DNA of 64,000 bases from Amycolatopsis oliviviridis (GTDB lineage: Bacteria; Actinomycetota; Actinomycetes; Mycobacteriales; Pseudonocardiaceae). The stretch is from contig NZ_BNAY01000008.1 of the NCBI RefSeq assembly GCF_014654365.1, positions 62,001 through 126,000 on the forward strand, written 5' to 3'. Of the stretch, positions 15,981-24,620 are shown in pieces (positions within the stretch are counted from its first letter, which is position 1; every line of letters begins with the position of its first letter). Position numbers and translations under genes: made by a program. The notes beneath the pieces are model-generated. The model was not told the origin of the DNA. It worked only from the letters and a program-made list of their open reading frames with translations, and did not search any database.

Positions 15981-16970
15981 ATGGTGGCGGGGAGCACGGC
16001 GGACCGGGTGACCACGGACGATGAAGAAGAACCGCGTACCGCCTTCGCCACGGCGCTGCGTTCGGCCATCGCCACCAGTGGGCTGAGTCTCGACCGTATC
16101 CAAGCGCGGCTCCTGGCTCGAGGCGCGTCGGTCAGTGTCACCGCATTGAGTTACTGGCAGTCCGGCAAACGCCAGCCGGAACGGCAGAGTTCGCTGTCCG
16201 CGGTCCGGGTCCTCGAGGAGGTCCTGGCGATTCCCGCCGGTTCGCTGCTCAGCCTGCTGCCGCCGCCGCGGCCGCGCGGGGCGTCGTCACGCCGGAGCCG
16301 GGCCACCACCGAGCAGCCGCTGACCTTCCCGCTCGAAGCGCTCCAGGCGCTGCTGGAGAAGGTCGGCGCGCCCAACGCGCTCGAACAACACCATCAGCTG
16401 AAGCTGGTCGGCCTGCACGACCTGTGCGAGATCGCCGAGGACGGCGGGCAGCGCGCGGTGACCGCGCGGGCGGTGTTCCAGGCGGGCGCGGACGGCCAGG
16501 ACCGCTGGCTGCTGGTCTACGCCCAAGGCGACCCGGAAGCGGGCCCGCCGGTGCTGAACACCCTGCGCAACTGCCACGTCGGCCGCGCCGAGGTCGACGA
16601 CGAGCACGGGCTCACCGTGGCCGAGCTGCTCTTCGACCGGCCCATCGACCGAGGCGAGACCCACCTGATCGAGTACTCCCTGACCAACCCCGGGCCGCCG
16701 TACCCGGAATGCCGGAACACGCATTACCGCGAGTTCCGGCGCCCCGTCCGCGAGTACCTGCTGGAGATCCGGTTCGACCCGGACACGATCCCCACGAAGT
16801 GCTGGCAGTACAGCGCACATGGGCCCTCGGCGGGAGCGAGCACCTCGGGCCTGGGCCAGGGTTCCTCCCCGCTGGACCGGAAGGAACTCACCCTGGACCA
16901 GGGCAGCGGCGTCCACGCCGTCGCGCTCGACTTCGGCCCCGGCGTGTTCGGCATCGACTGGGAGTACTAG
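15981..16970 (+). CDS. XRE-type HTH regulator with uncharacterised C-terminal domain
   Basis: A 329-residue protein. Residues about 20-95 form an XRE-like helix-turn-helix (LDRIQARLLARGASVSVTAL then YWQSGKRQPER). A basic, proline-rich linker (RPRGASSRRSRATT) leads to a 200-residue domain of unknown function with conserved-looking NTLRNCHVGRAEVDDEHG and PYPECRNTHYREFRRPVREY. The architecture resembles actinomycete regulators with a sensory C-terminus. A GTG at 16008 is an alternative start. It is divergent from the secreted protease and may regulate it. The stop overlaps the convergent acyl-CoA synthetase stop by four bases. Confidence 0.75.
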   Translation: MVAGSTADRVTTDDEEEPRTAFATALRSAIATSGLSLDRIQARLLARGASVSVTALSYWQSGKRQPERQSSLSAVRVLEEVLAIPAGSLLSLLPPPRPRGASSRRSRATTEQPLTFPLEALQALLEKVGAPNALEQHHQLKLVGLHDLCEIAEDGGQRAVTARAVFQAGADGQDRWLLVYAQGDPEAGPPVLNTLRNCHVGRAEVDDEHGLTVAELLFDRPIDRGETHLIEYSLTNPGPPYPECRNTHYREFRRPVREYLLEIRFDPDTIPTKCWQYSAHGPSAGASTSGLGQGSSPLDRKELTLDQGSGVHAVALDFGPGVFGIDWEY

Positions 16971-18601
16971 TGCAACTTGTTCCGCAGCACCTTCCCGGTC
17001 GCGTTGCGCGGTAGCTCGTCGAGGAATTCCACGTCGCGCGGCACCTTGTAGCGGGCGAGGTTGGCCTTGACGTACTCGCGCACGCCGTCGACGTCCAGAT
17101 CCGACTTCTCGGCCCGCACGACGAACGCCTTCAGGCGCTGCCCGAACTCGGGATCCTCGACGCCGACGACCGCGGCCTCGAGCACGTCCTCGCGTTCGAC
17201 CAGGAGGTTCTCCACCTCGATCGGGAAGACGTTCTCACCGCCGGAGACGATCATCTCGTCGTCACGGCCGTCGATGAACAGCAGCCCGTCCTCGTCGAAG
17301 TGGCCGACGTCGCCGCTGGAGAGCAGGCCGTCGATGATCTCCTTGTTCCGGCCGTCGGTGTAGCCCTGGAAGCTCAGCCCGCTGCCGACGAACACCCGGC
17401 CGGTGACGTGCGGCTCGGTGATCTTGCCGCCCTTCTCGTCGTACAGCGCGACCTTGCAGCCCACCGGCGCGCGGCCGACGGTGCCCGGCGCCTTGCGCCA
17501 GTCCTCGGGGGTCGCGACCGTCGCGACCGCGACCTCGGTCGAGCCGTAGAGGTTGTGCACGACGTCGCCGAACGCGGCGGTCGCACGGTTCCCCAGGTCC
17601 GGGGACAGCGCGGAGCCGGCGACGAAGATGATCCGCAGGGACGAGGTGTCGTACTTGGCGCGGACCTCTTCGGGCAGGTCGACGATCCGCTGCAGCATCG
17701 TCGGCACGAGGACCAGCGTGGTGCACCGGTTCTCCGCGACCCCGCGCAGCGTCTCCTCCGGCACGAACTTGCGCCGCATGACGACCTTCGAGCCGAGCGC
17801 GAAGGACAGGATGAACTGTGACAACCCGGTGCCGTGGAACAGCGGCGCGCCCATGTAGGTCGCTTCGCCGGTGCGCAGCGGGATGCGGTCGAGGAACTGC
17901 GCGGAGGCCAGTGCGGAGGTGTGCGGACGCGGCGCGCCCTTCGGCGTCCCGGTGGTGCCGCTGGTCAGCAGGATGAAGCCGCCCGGTTTGGCGGGCGCGG
18001 GCCACGGACGGTCGTCGGTGCTGGCCACCAGTTCGGTGACGACCGGGATGTCGCGGGGGCGGGCGGTGTCCGAATCGACCCAGGCGAGGTAGTGGTCGAC
18101 CTCGCCCTCGACCGCGTCCAGCAGGTCGGTGAACTCCTGGTCGTACACGAGCGCGGTGACACCTTCGCGCTTCGCGACGTCCGCGAGCTGCGGTTTCGCG
18201 AACCCGGTGTTCATCAGCAGCAGCTTCGCGCCGAGCTTGCCGGAGGCGAGCATCGTCAGCACGAGACCACGGTGGTCGCGGCACAGCGCGGCGATCACCG
18301 AACCCGGGCCGAGTCCGCGTTCGGCCCACGCCCTGGCCAGCGCGTTCGACTGGGTGTCGAGCTGCTTGAAGGTCAGGGGGCCGAGCTCGTCGATGATGCC
18401 GGTCGCGGTCGGGTCGCGGCGGGCGGCGATCATGTTCGCCCCGGCGAAGGGGCCCCACTTCCGCACCATGACCAGCGAACGCAGGCCCTCGTCGACCCGC
18501 GGGATCGGGAGCAGGCCCGCTTGGCGCATCACGTCGATGCTGCGCACGGTCTCGGTCACCTTGCCCGCCACCAGGGTGGCGAGGCCGGTGGGGTTTCTCA
18601 T
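16967..18601 (-). CDS. Acyl-CoA synthetase (AMP-binding, FadD-type)
   Basis: A 544-residue ANL enzyme that activates a carboxylic acid as acyl-AMP and then the CoA ester. It carries LLTSGTTGTPKGAPRPH (phosphate loop), YGSTEVAVATVA, SGDVGHFDEDGLLFIDGRDD and the catalytic lysine in PRNATGKVLRNKL. The open frame extends far upstream, but the ATG at 18601 has GGAGGT 6 bases before it. Length and sequence fit fatty-acyl/steroid-side-chain FadD proteins of mycolic-acid relatives; chain length is unknown. Its stop codon and that of the convergent XRE gene share the palindrome CTAG. Confidence 0.88.
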   Translation of the reverse strand: MRNPTGLATLVAGKVTETVRSIDVMRQAGLLPIPRVDEGLRSLVMVRKWGPFAGANMIAARRDPTATGIIDELGPLTFKQLDTQSNALARAWAERGLGPGSVIAALCRDHRGLVLTMLASGKLGAKLLLMNTGFAKPQLADVAKREGVTALVYDQEFTDLLDAVEGEVDHYLAWVDSDTARPRDIPVVTELVASTDDRPWPAPAKPGGFILLTSGTTGTPKGAPRPHTSALASAQFLDRIPLRTGEATYMGAPLFHGTGLSQFILSFALGSKVVMRRKFVPEETLRGVAENRCTTLVLVPTMLQRIVDLPEEVRAKYDTSSLRIIFVAGSALSPDLGNRATAAFGDVVHNLYGSTEVAVATVATPEDWRKAPGTVGRAPVGCKVALYDEKGGKITEPHVTGRVFVGSGLSFQGYTDGRNKEIIDGLLSSGDVGHFDEDGLLFIDGRDDEMIVSGGENVFPIEVENLLVEREDVLEAAVVGVEDPEFGQRLKAFVVRAEKSDLDVDGVREYVKANLARYKVPRDVEFLDELPRNATGKVLRNKLH

Positions 18602-18671
18602 CCGGGCACCTCCGTTGCTGCTGCGGCGAGACACCATGCCGACGGCGTTCGCGTACCGGCGGTATGGGGTT

Positions 18672-18687
18672 GCTACTCGACAGTAGC
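18672..18687. promoter_or_regulatory. GCTACT-N4-AGTAGC dyad upstream of the acyl-CoA synthetase gene
   Basis: An exact 6+6 bp inverted repeat with a 4-bp spacer lies 71 bp before the fadD-type start, in the divergent gap with the polymerase gene. Size and symmetry fit a TetR-type operator, a family that often controls lipid genes in actinomycetes. No regulator gene is adjacent. Confidence 0.45.
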
Positions 18688-18750
18688 CGACCGATAGCGC
18701 AGGCGCACTAGCCGTCTGATGACAGAATTGTCGGTGGGAACCACCACAAT

Positions 18751-20457
18751 GTGAGTGTGCAGGCGATCGCAGGTCAAGAGGAAGACGGCGACTTCGCGAT
18801 CTCGATTTCCGGACAGCCGCCGCGGCTCGGGCTGAAGATCCCGGAGTTCGTGGACGAAGTACGGAGAGTGGAGGCCGAGCACTCACCCCGATGGGTGTTC
18901 CCGTCGGTCGAACAGGCGTACCCGGCGCTGATCAAGGCCGGCGTCCGGGTGCGGCGCTGTCACGACCTGGCGCTGACCGAGGGGCTGCTGCTGGCCCACG
19001 AGGGTCGCCCCCAGGAGTCACGAAGCCTGCGCGCGGCGCTGGCCAGGGCGAACGGCGAGGAGCCGCCCGCCGACGAGCCGCCGCTGTGGGCCGAGGACGA
19101 CCAGCCGACGCTGTTCGAGACGCGCGGCCCGCGCCTGCCGTCCGGCGTCACGCTGGTCGAGGCGGCCCGCCGGGTGCTGGCCGAGCAGGAGAAGCGGGTC
19201 GCGCTCACCGAGCATCCGGAGCGGCTTCGGCTGCTCTTCGCGGCGGAGTCGGCGAGCGCGCTGGCGGCCGCGGAGATGTCCGCCGACGGGCTGCCGTGGC
19301 GGGCGGACCTACACCTCGAACTGCTCGCCGACCAGCTCGGCCCCCGCGTCCCCGCCGGGCACCGGCCGAAGAAGCTGGTCGAGCTGGCGGCGAAGATCAG
19401 CGACGCGTTCGGCGGACGCCCGGTCAACCCGGACGCCCCGGCCAGCGTCGTCCGCGCGCTCGGCCGGGAGGGCATCGAGGTCACGTCGGCCAGGAAGTAC
19501 CTGCTGCGCGACATCGACCACCCCGCCGTCCCGCCGCTGCTGGAGTACAAGGAACTCGCGCGGCTGCATTCGGCCAACGGCTGGACCTGGCTCGACGAAT
19601 GGGTGCACGACGGCCGGTTCCGGCCGCATTACGTCGTCGGCGGGGTCGTTTCCGGACGCTGGGCGAGCCGGGGCGGGGGCGCGCTGCAGATCCCGAAGGT
19701 CCTGCGGACCTGCGTCCGGGCCGATCCGGGCTGGAAACTGGTGGTCGCCGACGCCGCTCAGCTGGAGCCACGCGTGCTGACCGCGTTGTCGGGCGATCGC
19801 AAGCTGGCCGACGTCGCCGCCGCCACGGATCTGTACGCGAGCCTCGCCGAGGCGATGTTCTCCGGGGTGCGCCGCGTGCCGGTGCCCGCGTGGGACGACA
19901 GGGACGACCGGGACAGGGCGAAGATCGCGATGCTGTCGGCGATGTACGGCGGCACGTCCGGGGAGGCGGGACCGCTGCTGGCGTTGCTGCGGACCAGGTT
20001 CCCGGACGCGGTGTCCTATGTGGAGCGTGCCGCGCAGGCCGGGGAACGCGGCGAGCGTGTCCGCTCCCGGCTGGGCCGGACCTCCCCAGCGCCGTCGGAG
20101 GCCTGGCGCGCGCTGACCGGCGGCGTCGCGGAGGACGAGGCCGGCGAGCTCAAGGCGCGGCAGGCGTCGCGCAACTGGGGCCGGTTCACCCGCAACTTCG
20201 TCGTGCAGGCGAGCGCGGCGGACATGACCGCGGTCCTGCTGGCGACCCTGCGCGGCAAGCTCCCCACCCCGGCGCATCTGGTGTTCTTCCAGCACGACGA
20301 GGTCCTGGTGCACACGCCCGCCGAGTTCGCCGACGAGGTCTCGCAGTCCATTGTGGACAGCATGACCGAGGCGGCGCGGATGCTGTTCGGGGAAGCCTGC
20401 CCGGTCCGGTTCCCGCTGCACATCGCCGCCGTGGACACCTACGCCGACGCGAAGTGA
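18751..20457 (+). CDS. Small family A DNA polymerase (bifunctional 3'-5' exonuclease/polymerase-like)
   Basis: A 568-residue relative of DNA polymerase I without a 5' nuclease domain. Polymerase motif A is ADAAQLEPRVLTALSGD (Asp and Glu kept), motif B is RDRAKIAMLSAMYGG (Arg, Lys, Tyr kept) and motif C is QHDEVLVH (catalytic Asp kept), so the polymerase site looks intact. The N-terminal 100 residues align in position with an exonuclease domain, but I cannot find the DxE motif, so proofreading is doubtful. GTG starts at 18751 or 18757 are both possible. It stands alone, convergent with hrpA. A DNA-repair role is likely by family. Confidence 0.87.
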   Translation: MSVQAIAGQEEDGDFAISISGQPPRLGLKIPEFVDEVRRVEAEHSPRWVFPSVEQAYPALIKAGVRVRRCHDLALTEGLLLAHEGRPQESRSLRAALARANGEEPPADEPPLWAEDDQPTLFETRGPRLPSGVTLVEAARRVLAEQEKRVALTEHPERLRLLFAAESASALAAAEMSADGLPWRADLHLELLADQLGPRVPAGHRPKKLVELAAKISDAFGGRPVNPDAPASVVRALGREGIEVTSARKYLLRDIDHPAVPPLLEYKELARLHSANGWTWLDEWVHDGRFRPHYVVGGVVSGRWASRGGGALQIPKVLRTCVRADPGWKLVVADAAQLEPRVLTALSGDRKLADVAAATDLYASLAEAMFSGVRRVPVPAWDDRDDRDRAKIAMLSAMYGGTSGEAGPLLALLRTRFPDAVSYVERAAQAGERGERVRSRLGRTSPAPSEAWRALTGGVAEDEAGELKARQASRNWGRFTRNFVVQASAADMTAVLLATLRGKLPTPAHLVFFQHDEVLVHTPAEFADEVSQSIVDSMTEAARMLFGEACPVRFPLHIAAVDTYADAK

Positions 20458-20458
20458 C

Positions 20459-20585
20459 TGCATTTCGTCCTCTAAATGCGAGCCACGGCCGCGACGCTCA
20501 TCCGGGCGGTGAGGGTCCTCGCATTCAGAGGACGAAATGCGGTAGTTGGCGGCACGAACTACCGCATCCAGAGGACTAAATGCGG
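20459..20585. repeat. Triple family B element between polymerase and hrpA genes
   Basis: Three copies of the GTCCTCT core lie in this 127-bp block. The first (20460-20482) and second (20518-20540) form an inverted repeat matching at 22 of 23 positions. The second and third (20562-20585) are direct copies bridged by GGTAGTT / AACTACC (20541-20547, 20557-20563), which gives an alternative hairpin. The third copy contains the hrpA stop codon. The block separates convergent genes and probably acts as a bidirectional terminator. Confidence 0.65.
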
Positions 20586-23500
20586 GCAGCGGCGGCGTCG
20601 TCGAGGGCCTTGATCACGCGCTTCAGCGAGACAGGGTGGGCGGTCCCCAGCGTCTGGGCGAAGAAGCTCACCCGCAGTTCCTCGATCATCCACCGGATCT
20701 CTTGTAGCGCAGGCGACGAAGTCCCGGGCGGCAGCGCGTCCAGCGCCGCCTGGTACTCGTTGCGGAGCCAAGCGATGTCGCCGGTCCGCTGGATGTCGCG
20801 GGTCGGCTCGGTCGGGAGCTTCTCCAGCCGCCGTTCGATCCCGCGCAGGTACCGGACGACGTGCTTCAGCCTGTCCTGCCCGGTTTCAGTGACGAAACCC
20901 TTGTGCACCAAACCATCCAGCTGCGCCCGGACGTCCATGAGCGAGTCCTTCGGGCCGCGGGTGTCGGCAAGCCGCGTCTCGACGTCGTTCGCCGCGCGCA
21001 GGATCTTCTCGACGTTGGTCAGCACGTCGAGCACTCCGGCGTTCAGCCCGGCCCGCACCTTTTCCAGCAGGACGGCGAAACCGGCCTCGTCCCAGCGCGG
21101 GCCGCCGTTGTCGGCCACGAGTTTGTCGACCGCGCAGTCGACGCAGTCTTCGAGCAGCGCCGCCACCGAACCGTGCGGATTCCGGTTCAGCACGAGCTTC
21201 GAGGAGTTGCCGAGGTTGCGGGTGATGAACTTCATCGGCGACGGGATGTTCAGCCGCAGCATCCGCCGCGTGCCCGCCCACATCGACCGCTCCTGCTGCC
21301 CCGGCGTGTCCAGCAGCCGCACCGCGACGGTGCCGCCCTCGTCGACCAGCGCCGGGTACGCCTTGACGTCGTGCCCGCGCTGCTTGCTCGCGAACACCTT
21401 CGGTAGCTCGCCGAACGCGGGCGTCGTCAGGCCTTGGCGCTCGATGCTGTCCGCGGCCTTCGAGATCGTCGCGCGCACCTGGCCGCTCAGATCCCGCTTG
21501 AGTGCCTCGACGTCCTTGCCCTCGGACACCTTCTTGCCGCGGACGTCGACCACGCGGAAGGTCATCTTCAGGTGTTCGGGGACCGCTGGCAGCTGCCAGG
21601 CGTCGTCGGGGATCACGACCCCGCGCAGTGCTTCGAGCTCGTCGGCGACGACGTGCAGCAGCGGCCCGTCGGCCGGGCCGACCCGCGACAGCACCAGTTT
21701 CGCGTGATCCGGCGCCGGCACGAAGTTCCGCCGGATCGCCTTGGGCAGCGATTTGATCAGCTGCGTCACCAGTTCTTCGCGCAGGCCGGGGACCTGCCAG
21801 TCGAAGCCGTCCGGGGTGACCTGGTTCAGCACGGGCAGCGGGATGTGCACGGTGACGCCGTCCGCGTCCGCCCCCGGCTCGAACTGGTACGTGAGCTTGA
21901 AGGTCTGGCTGCCCTGGGTCCAGAAATCGGGGTAGTCGGCCTCGCGCACGCCGCCCGCGGTCTCGTTGATGAGCATCGTCTTCTCGAAGCTCAGCAGATC
22001 AGGCTCGGTGTGCCGCGCCTTCTTCCACCAGCTGTCGAAATGCCGCGCGGAGACGACGTCGGCCGGGACGCGCTGGTCGTAGAACTCGAAGAGCGTCTCG
22101 TCGTCCACCAGGATGTCGCGGCGCCGGGCCCGGTTCTCCAGGTCCTCGACCTCGTCGAGCAGCGCCCGGTTCTCGCGGAAGAAGTGGTGCCTGGTCTCCC
22201 AGTCGCCCTCGACGAGCGCGTGCCGGATGAACAGCTCGCGGCTCATCTCGGGGTCGATCCGCCCGTAGTTGACGCGGCGGTCGGCCACCAGTGGCACGCC
22301 GTACAGCGTCACCTTCTCCAGGGCCATCACCGCGCCCTGCTTGCGTTCCCAGTGCGGCTCCGAGTAGTTCCGCTTCACCACGTGCCCGGCGAGCGGCTCG
22401 ACCCATTCCGGCTCGATGCGCGCGTTGACCCGGCCCCACAGGCGCGAGGTCTCGACCAGTTCGGCCGACATCACGAACCGCGGCTGCTTCTTGAACAGCG
22501 CCGACCCCGGGAACACCGAGAACCGCGCCCCGCGCGCGCCGAGGTAGTCGCCCTTGGCCGGGTCCTTGAGCCCCACATGCGACAACAGCCCGGCGATCAG
22601 CGACGTGTGCACACGTTGCGGATCGGCCGGGCCGGTGGTCACGGTGGCGAGGGTGATGCCGAGCGGTTTGGCCAGCTGACGCAGCTGGCTGAAGATGTCC
22701 TGCCATTCGCGGATGCGCAGGTAGTTCAGGTACTCGTTGCGGCACAGGCGGCGGAACTGGTTGCTGGACAACGCCTTCTGCTGCTCGCTGACGTACTCCC
22801 ACAGATTCAGGTACGCCAGGAAGTCGGACGTCTTGTCCGCGAACCGAGCGTGCTGCTCGTCCGCTGCCTGCTGTTTCTCCGCAGGCCGCTCACGCGGGTC
22901 CTGAATGGACAGTGCGGCGGCGATGATCATCACTTCGCGGACGCAGCCGTTGCGTGAGGCCTCCAGCACCATCCGCGCCATCCGCGGGTCGACCGGGAGC
23001 TGCGCGAGCTTGCGGCCGGTCTCGGTGAGCTTCTTGCCGTCCGACATCTCGAACGCGCCGAGTTCCTGCAGCAGCTGGACGCCGTCGGTGACCTGGCGGC
23101 GGTCCGGCGGCTCGACGAACGGGAACGCCGCGATGTCGCCGAGGCCGAGCGAGGTCATCTGCAGGATGACCGACGCGAGGTTGGTCCGCAGGATCTCCGG
23201 ATCGGTGAACTCGGGCCGCGCGTCGAAGTCGTCCTCGGAGTACAGCCGGATGCAGATTCCGTCGGAGGTCCGGCCGCACCGGCCCTTGCGCTGGTTCGCC
23301 GACGCCTGGGAGACCGGCTCGATCGGCAGCCGCTGGACCTTGGTGCGATGGCTGTACCGCGAGATCCGGGCGGTGCCGGGGTCGACGACGTACTTGATGC
23401 CCGGCACGGTCAGCGACGTCTCGGCGACGTTGGTGGCGAGCACGACGCGGCGCCCGGTGTGGCGCTGGAACACCCGATGCTGGTCCGACGACGAGAGCCG

Positions 23501-24472
23501 CGCGTACAGCGGCAGGATCTCGGTGTTCCTGAGGTCCTGTTTGGACAGCGCGTCCGCGGCGTCGCGGATCTCCCGCTCGCCGGAGAGGAACACCAGGATG
23601 TCGCCGGGGCCCTCGTGCTGGAGCTCGTCGACGGCGTCGCAGATGGCCTGCGTCTGGTCTCGGTCCTGATCGGCGTCCGGATCGTCGGGATCGATGATCG
23701 GCCGGTAGCGGACCTCGACCGGATACGTGCGGCCGGAGACCTCGACGATCGGCGCGTCGCCGAAGTGCTTGGAGAACCGCTCCGGATCGATCGTGGCCGA
23801 GGTGATGATCACCTTGAGGTCGGGGCGGCGCGGCAGGAGCTGTTTGACGTAGCCGAGGATGAAGTCGATGTTGAGGCTGCGCTCGTGCGCCTCGTCGATG
23901 ATCAGCGTGTCGTACTGCCGCAGCATGCGGTCGGTCTGGATCTCGGCCAGCAGGATGCCGTCGGTCATCAGCTTGACCAGCGTGTCCTGGCCGGACTGGT
24001 CGGTGAACCGGACCTTGTAGCCGACGGCCTCGCCGAGTTCGGTGTTCAGCTCGGAGGCGATGCGGTCGGCGACCGTGCGCGCCGCCAGCCGCCTCGGCTG
24101 CGTGTGCCCGATCTGACCCCGGATCCCGCGGCCGAGTTCGAGGCAGATCTTCGGCAGCTGGGTCGTCTTCCCGGACCCGGTCTCGCCCGCGACGATCACC
24201 ACCTGGTGGTCGCGGATGGCGTCGGCGATCTCGTCCTTGCGCTGGCTGACCGGCAGCTCTTCGGGATAGGAGATCTTCGGGACGCCGTCGCGGCGGCGGG
24301 TGACCCGCAGCTCCGCGGCCTCGATGTCGGCCTCGATCTGCGCGGCGATCGACTCGGCGTTACGCGCTTTCCGGGCACCGTCGAGCCGGCGCCGGAGGCG
24401 GTGCTCGTCGCGCGACATCAATTCGGGCAGGCGAGCGCGCAGGGCGCCGAGCGGGGAAGGTTGAGAAGCCAT
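20576..24472 (-). CDS. hrpA: ATP-dependent RNA helicase HrpA
   Basis: A 1298-residue DEAH-box helicase. Walker A is GETGSGKTTQLPKI, the DEAH box is IIDEAHERSLNIDFI, motif III is ITSATID and motif VI is QRKGRCGRTSDG, followed by HA2, OB and the long C-terminal DUF3418 region typical of HrpA. It remodels RNA or ribonucleoprotein in the cytosol; E. coli HrpA acts on stalled ribosomes and mRNA processing. The ATG at 24472 is preferred to a GTG at 24481 because a TATCCT -10 element sits immediately before the GTG. The final Arg-Ile-stop is encoded by a family B repeat. Confidence 0.95.
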   Translation of the reverse strand: MASQPSPLGALRARLPELMSRDEHRLRRRLDGARKARNAESIAAQIEADIEAAELRVTRRRDGVPKISYPEELPVSQRKDEIADAIRDHQVVIVAGETGSGKTTQLPKICLELGRGIRGQIGHTQPRRLAARTVADRIASELNTELGEAVGYKVRFTDQSGQDTLVKLMTDGILLAEIQTDRMLRQYDTLIIDEAHERSLNIDFILGYVKQLLPRRPDLKVIITSATIDPERFSKHFGDAPIVEVSGRTYPVEVRYRPIIDPDDPDADQDRDQTQAICDAVDELQHEGPGDILVFLSGEREIRDAADALSKQDLRNTEILPLYARLSSSDQHRVFQRHTGRRVVLATNVAETSLTVPGIKYVVDPGTARISRYSHRTKVQRLPIEPVSQASANQRKGRCGRTSDGICIRLYSEDDFDARPEFTDPEILRTNLASVILQMTSLGLGDIAAFPFVEPPDRRQVTDGVQLLQELGAFEMSDGKKLTETGRKLAQLPVDPRMARMVLEASRNGCVREVMIIAAALSIQDPRERPAEKQQAADEQHARFADKTSDFLAYLNLWEYVSEQQKALSSNQFRRLCRNEYLNYLRIREWQDIFSQLRQLAKPLGITLATVTTGPADPQRVHTSLIAGLLSHVGLKDPAKGDYLGARGARFSVFPGSALFKKQPRFVMSAELVETSRLWGRVNARIEPEWVEPLAGHVVKRNYSEPHWERKQGAVMALEKVTLYGVPLVADRRVNYGRIDPEMSRELFIRHALVEGDWETRHHFFRENRALLDEVEDLENRARRRDILVDDETLFEFYDQRVPADVVSARHFDSWWKKARHTEPDLLSFEKTMLINETAGGVREADYPDFWTQGSQTFKLTYQFEPGADADGVTVHIPLPVLNQVTPDGFDWQVPGLREELVTQLIKSLPKAIRRNFVPAPDHAKLVLSRVGPADGPLLHVVADELEALRGVVIPDDAWQLPAVPEHLKMTFRVVDVRGKKVSEGKDVEALKRDLSGQVRATISKAADSIERQGLTTPAFGELPKVFASKQRGHDVKAYPALVDEGGTVAVRLLDTPGQQERSMWAGTRRMLRLNIPSPMKFITRNLGNSSKLVLNRNPHGSVAALLEDCVDCAVDKLVADNGGPRWDEAGFAVLLEKVRAGLNAGVLDVLTNVEKILRAANDVETRLADTRGPKDSLMDVRAQLDGLVHKGFVTETGQDRLKHVVRYLRGIERRLEKLPTEPTRDIQRTGDIAWLRNEYQAALDALPPGTSSPALQEIRWMIEELRVSFFAQTLGTAHPVSLKRVIKALDDAAAARI

Positions 24473-24552
24473 GACCGGCACCAGGATAGCCGTGCGTGAC
24501 GATCAGGGCCTCCGAATATCCCCCACGTCACCGCCACGCCACGTCCACCCCG

Positions 24553-24617
24553 CGCGTTTCGTCCTCTGGATGCGGTGGTTCGCGCTGCCAACTACCGCAT
24601 CCAGAGGACGAAACGCG
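24553..24617. terminator. 28-bp family B hairpin after the lactate monooxygenase-like gene
   Basis: Arms 24553-24580 and 24590-24617 pair along 28 bases with one G-U pair and a 9-base loop. The hairpin starts 3 bases after the minus-strand gene that stops at 24621 and lies upstream of hrpA. It contains the core GTCCTCTGGATGCGGT and the GGTAGTT/AACTACC extension shared with the copy at 20541. Confidence 0.7.
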
Positions 24618-24620
24618 GGG

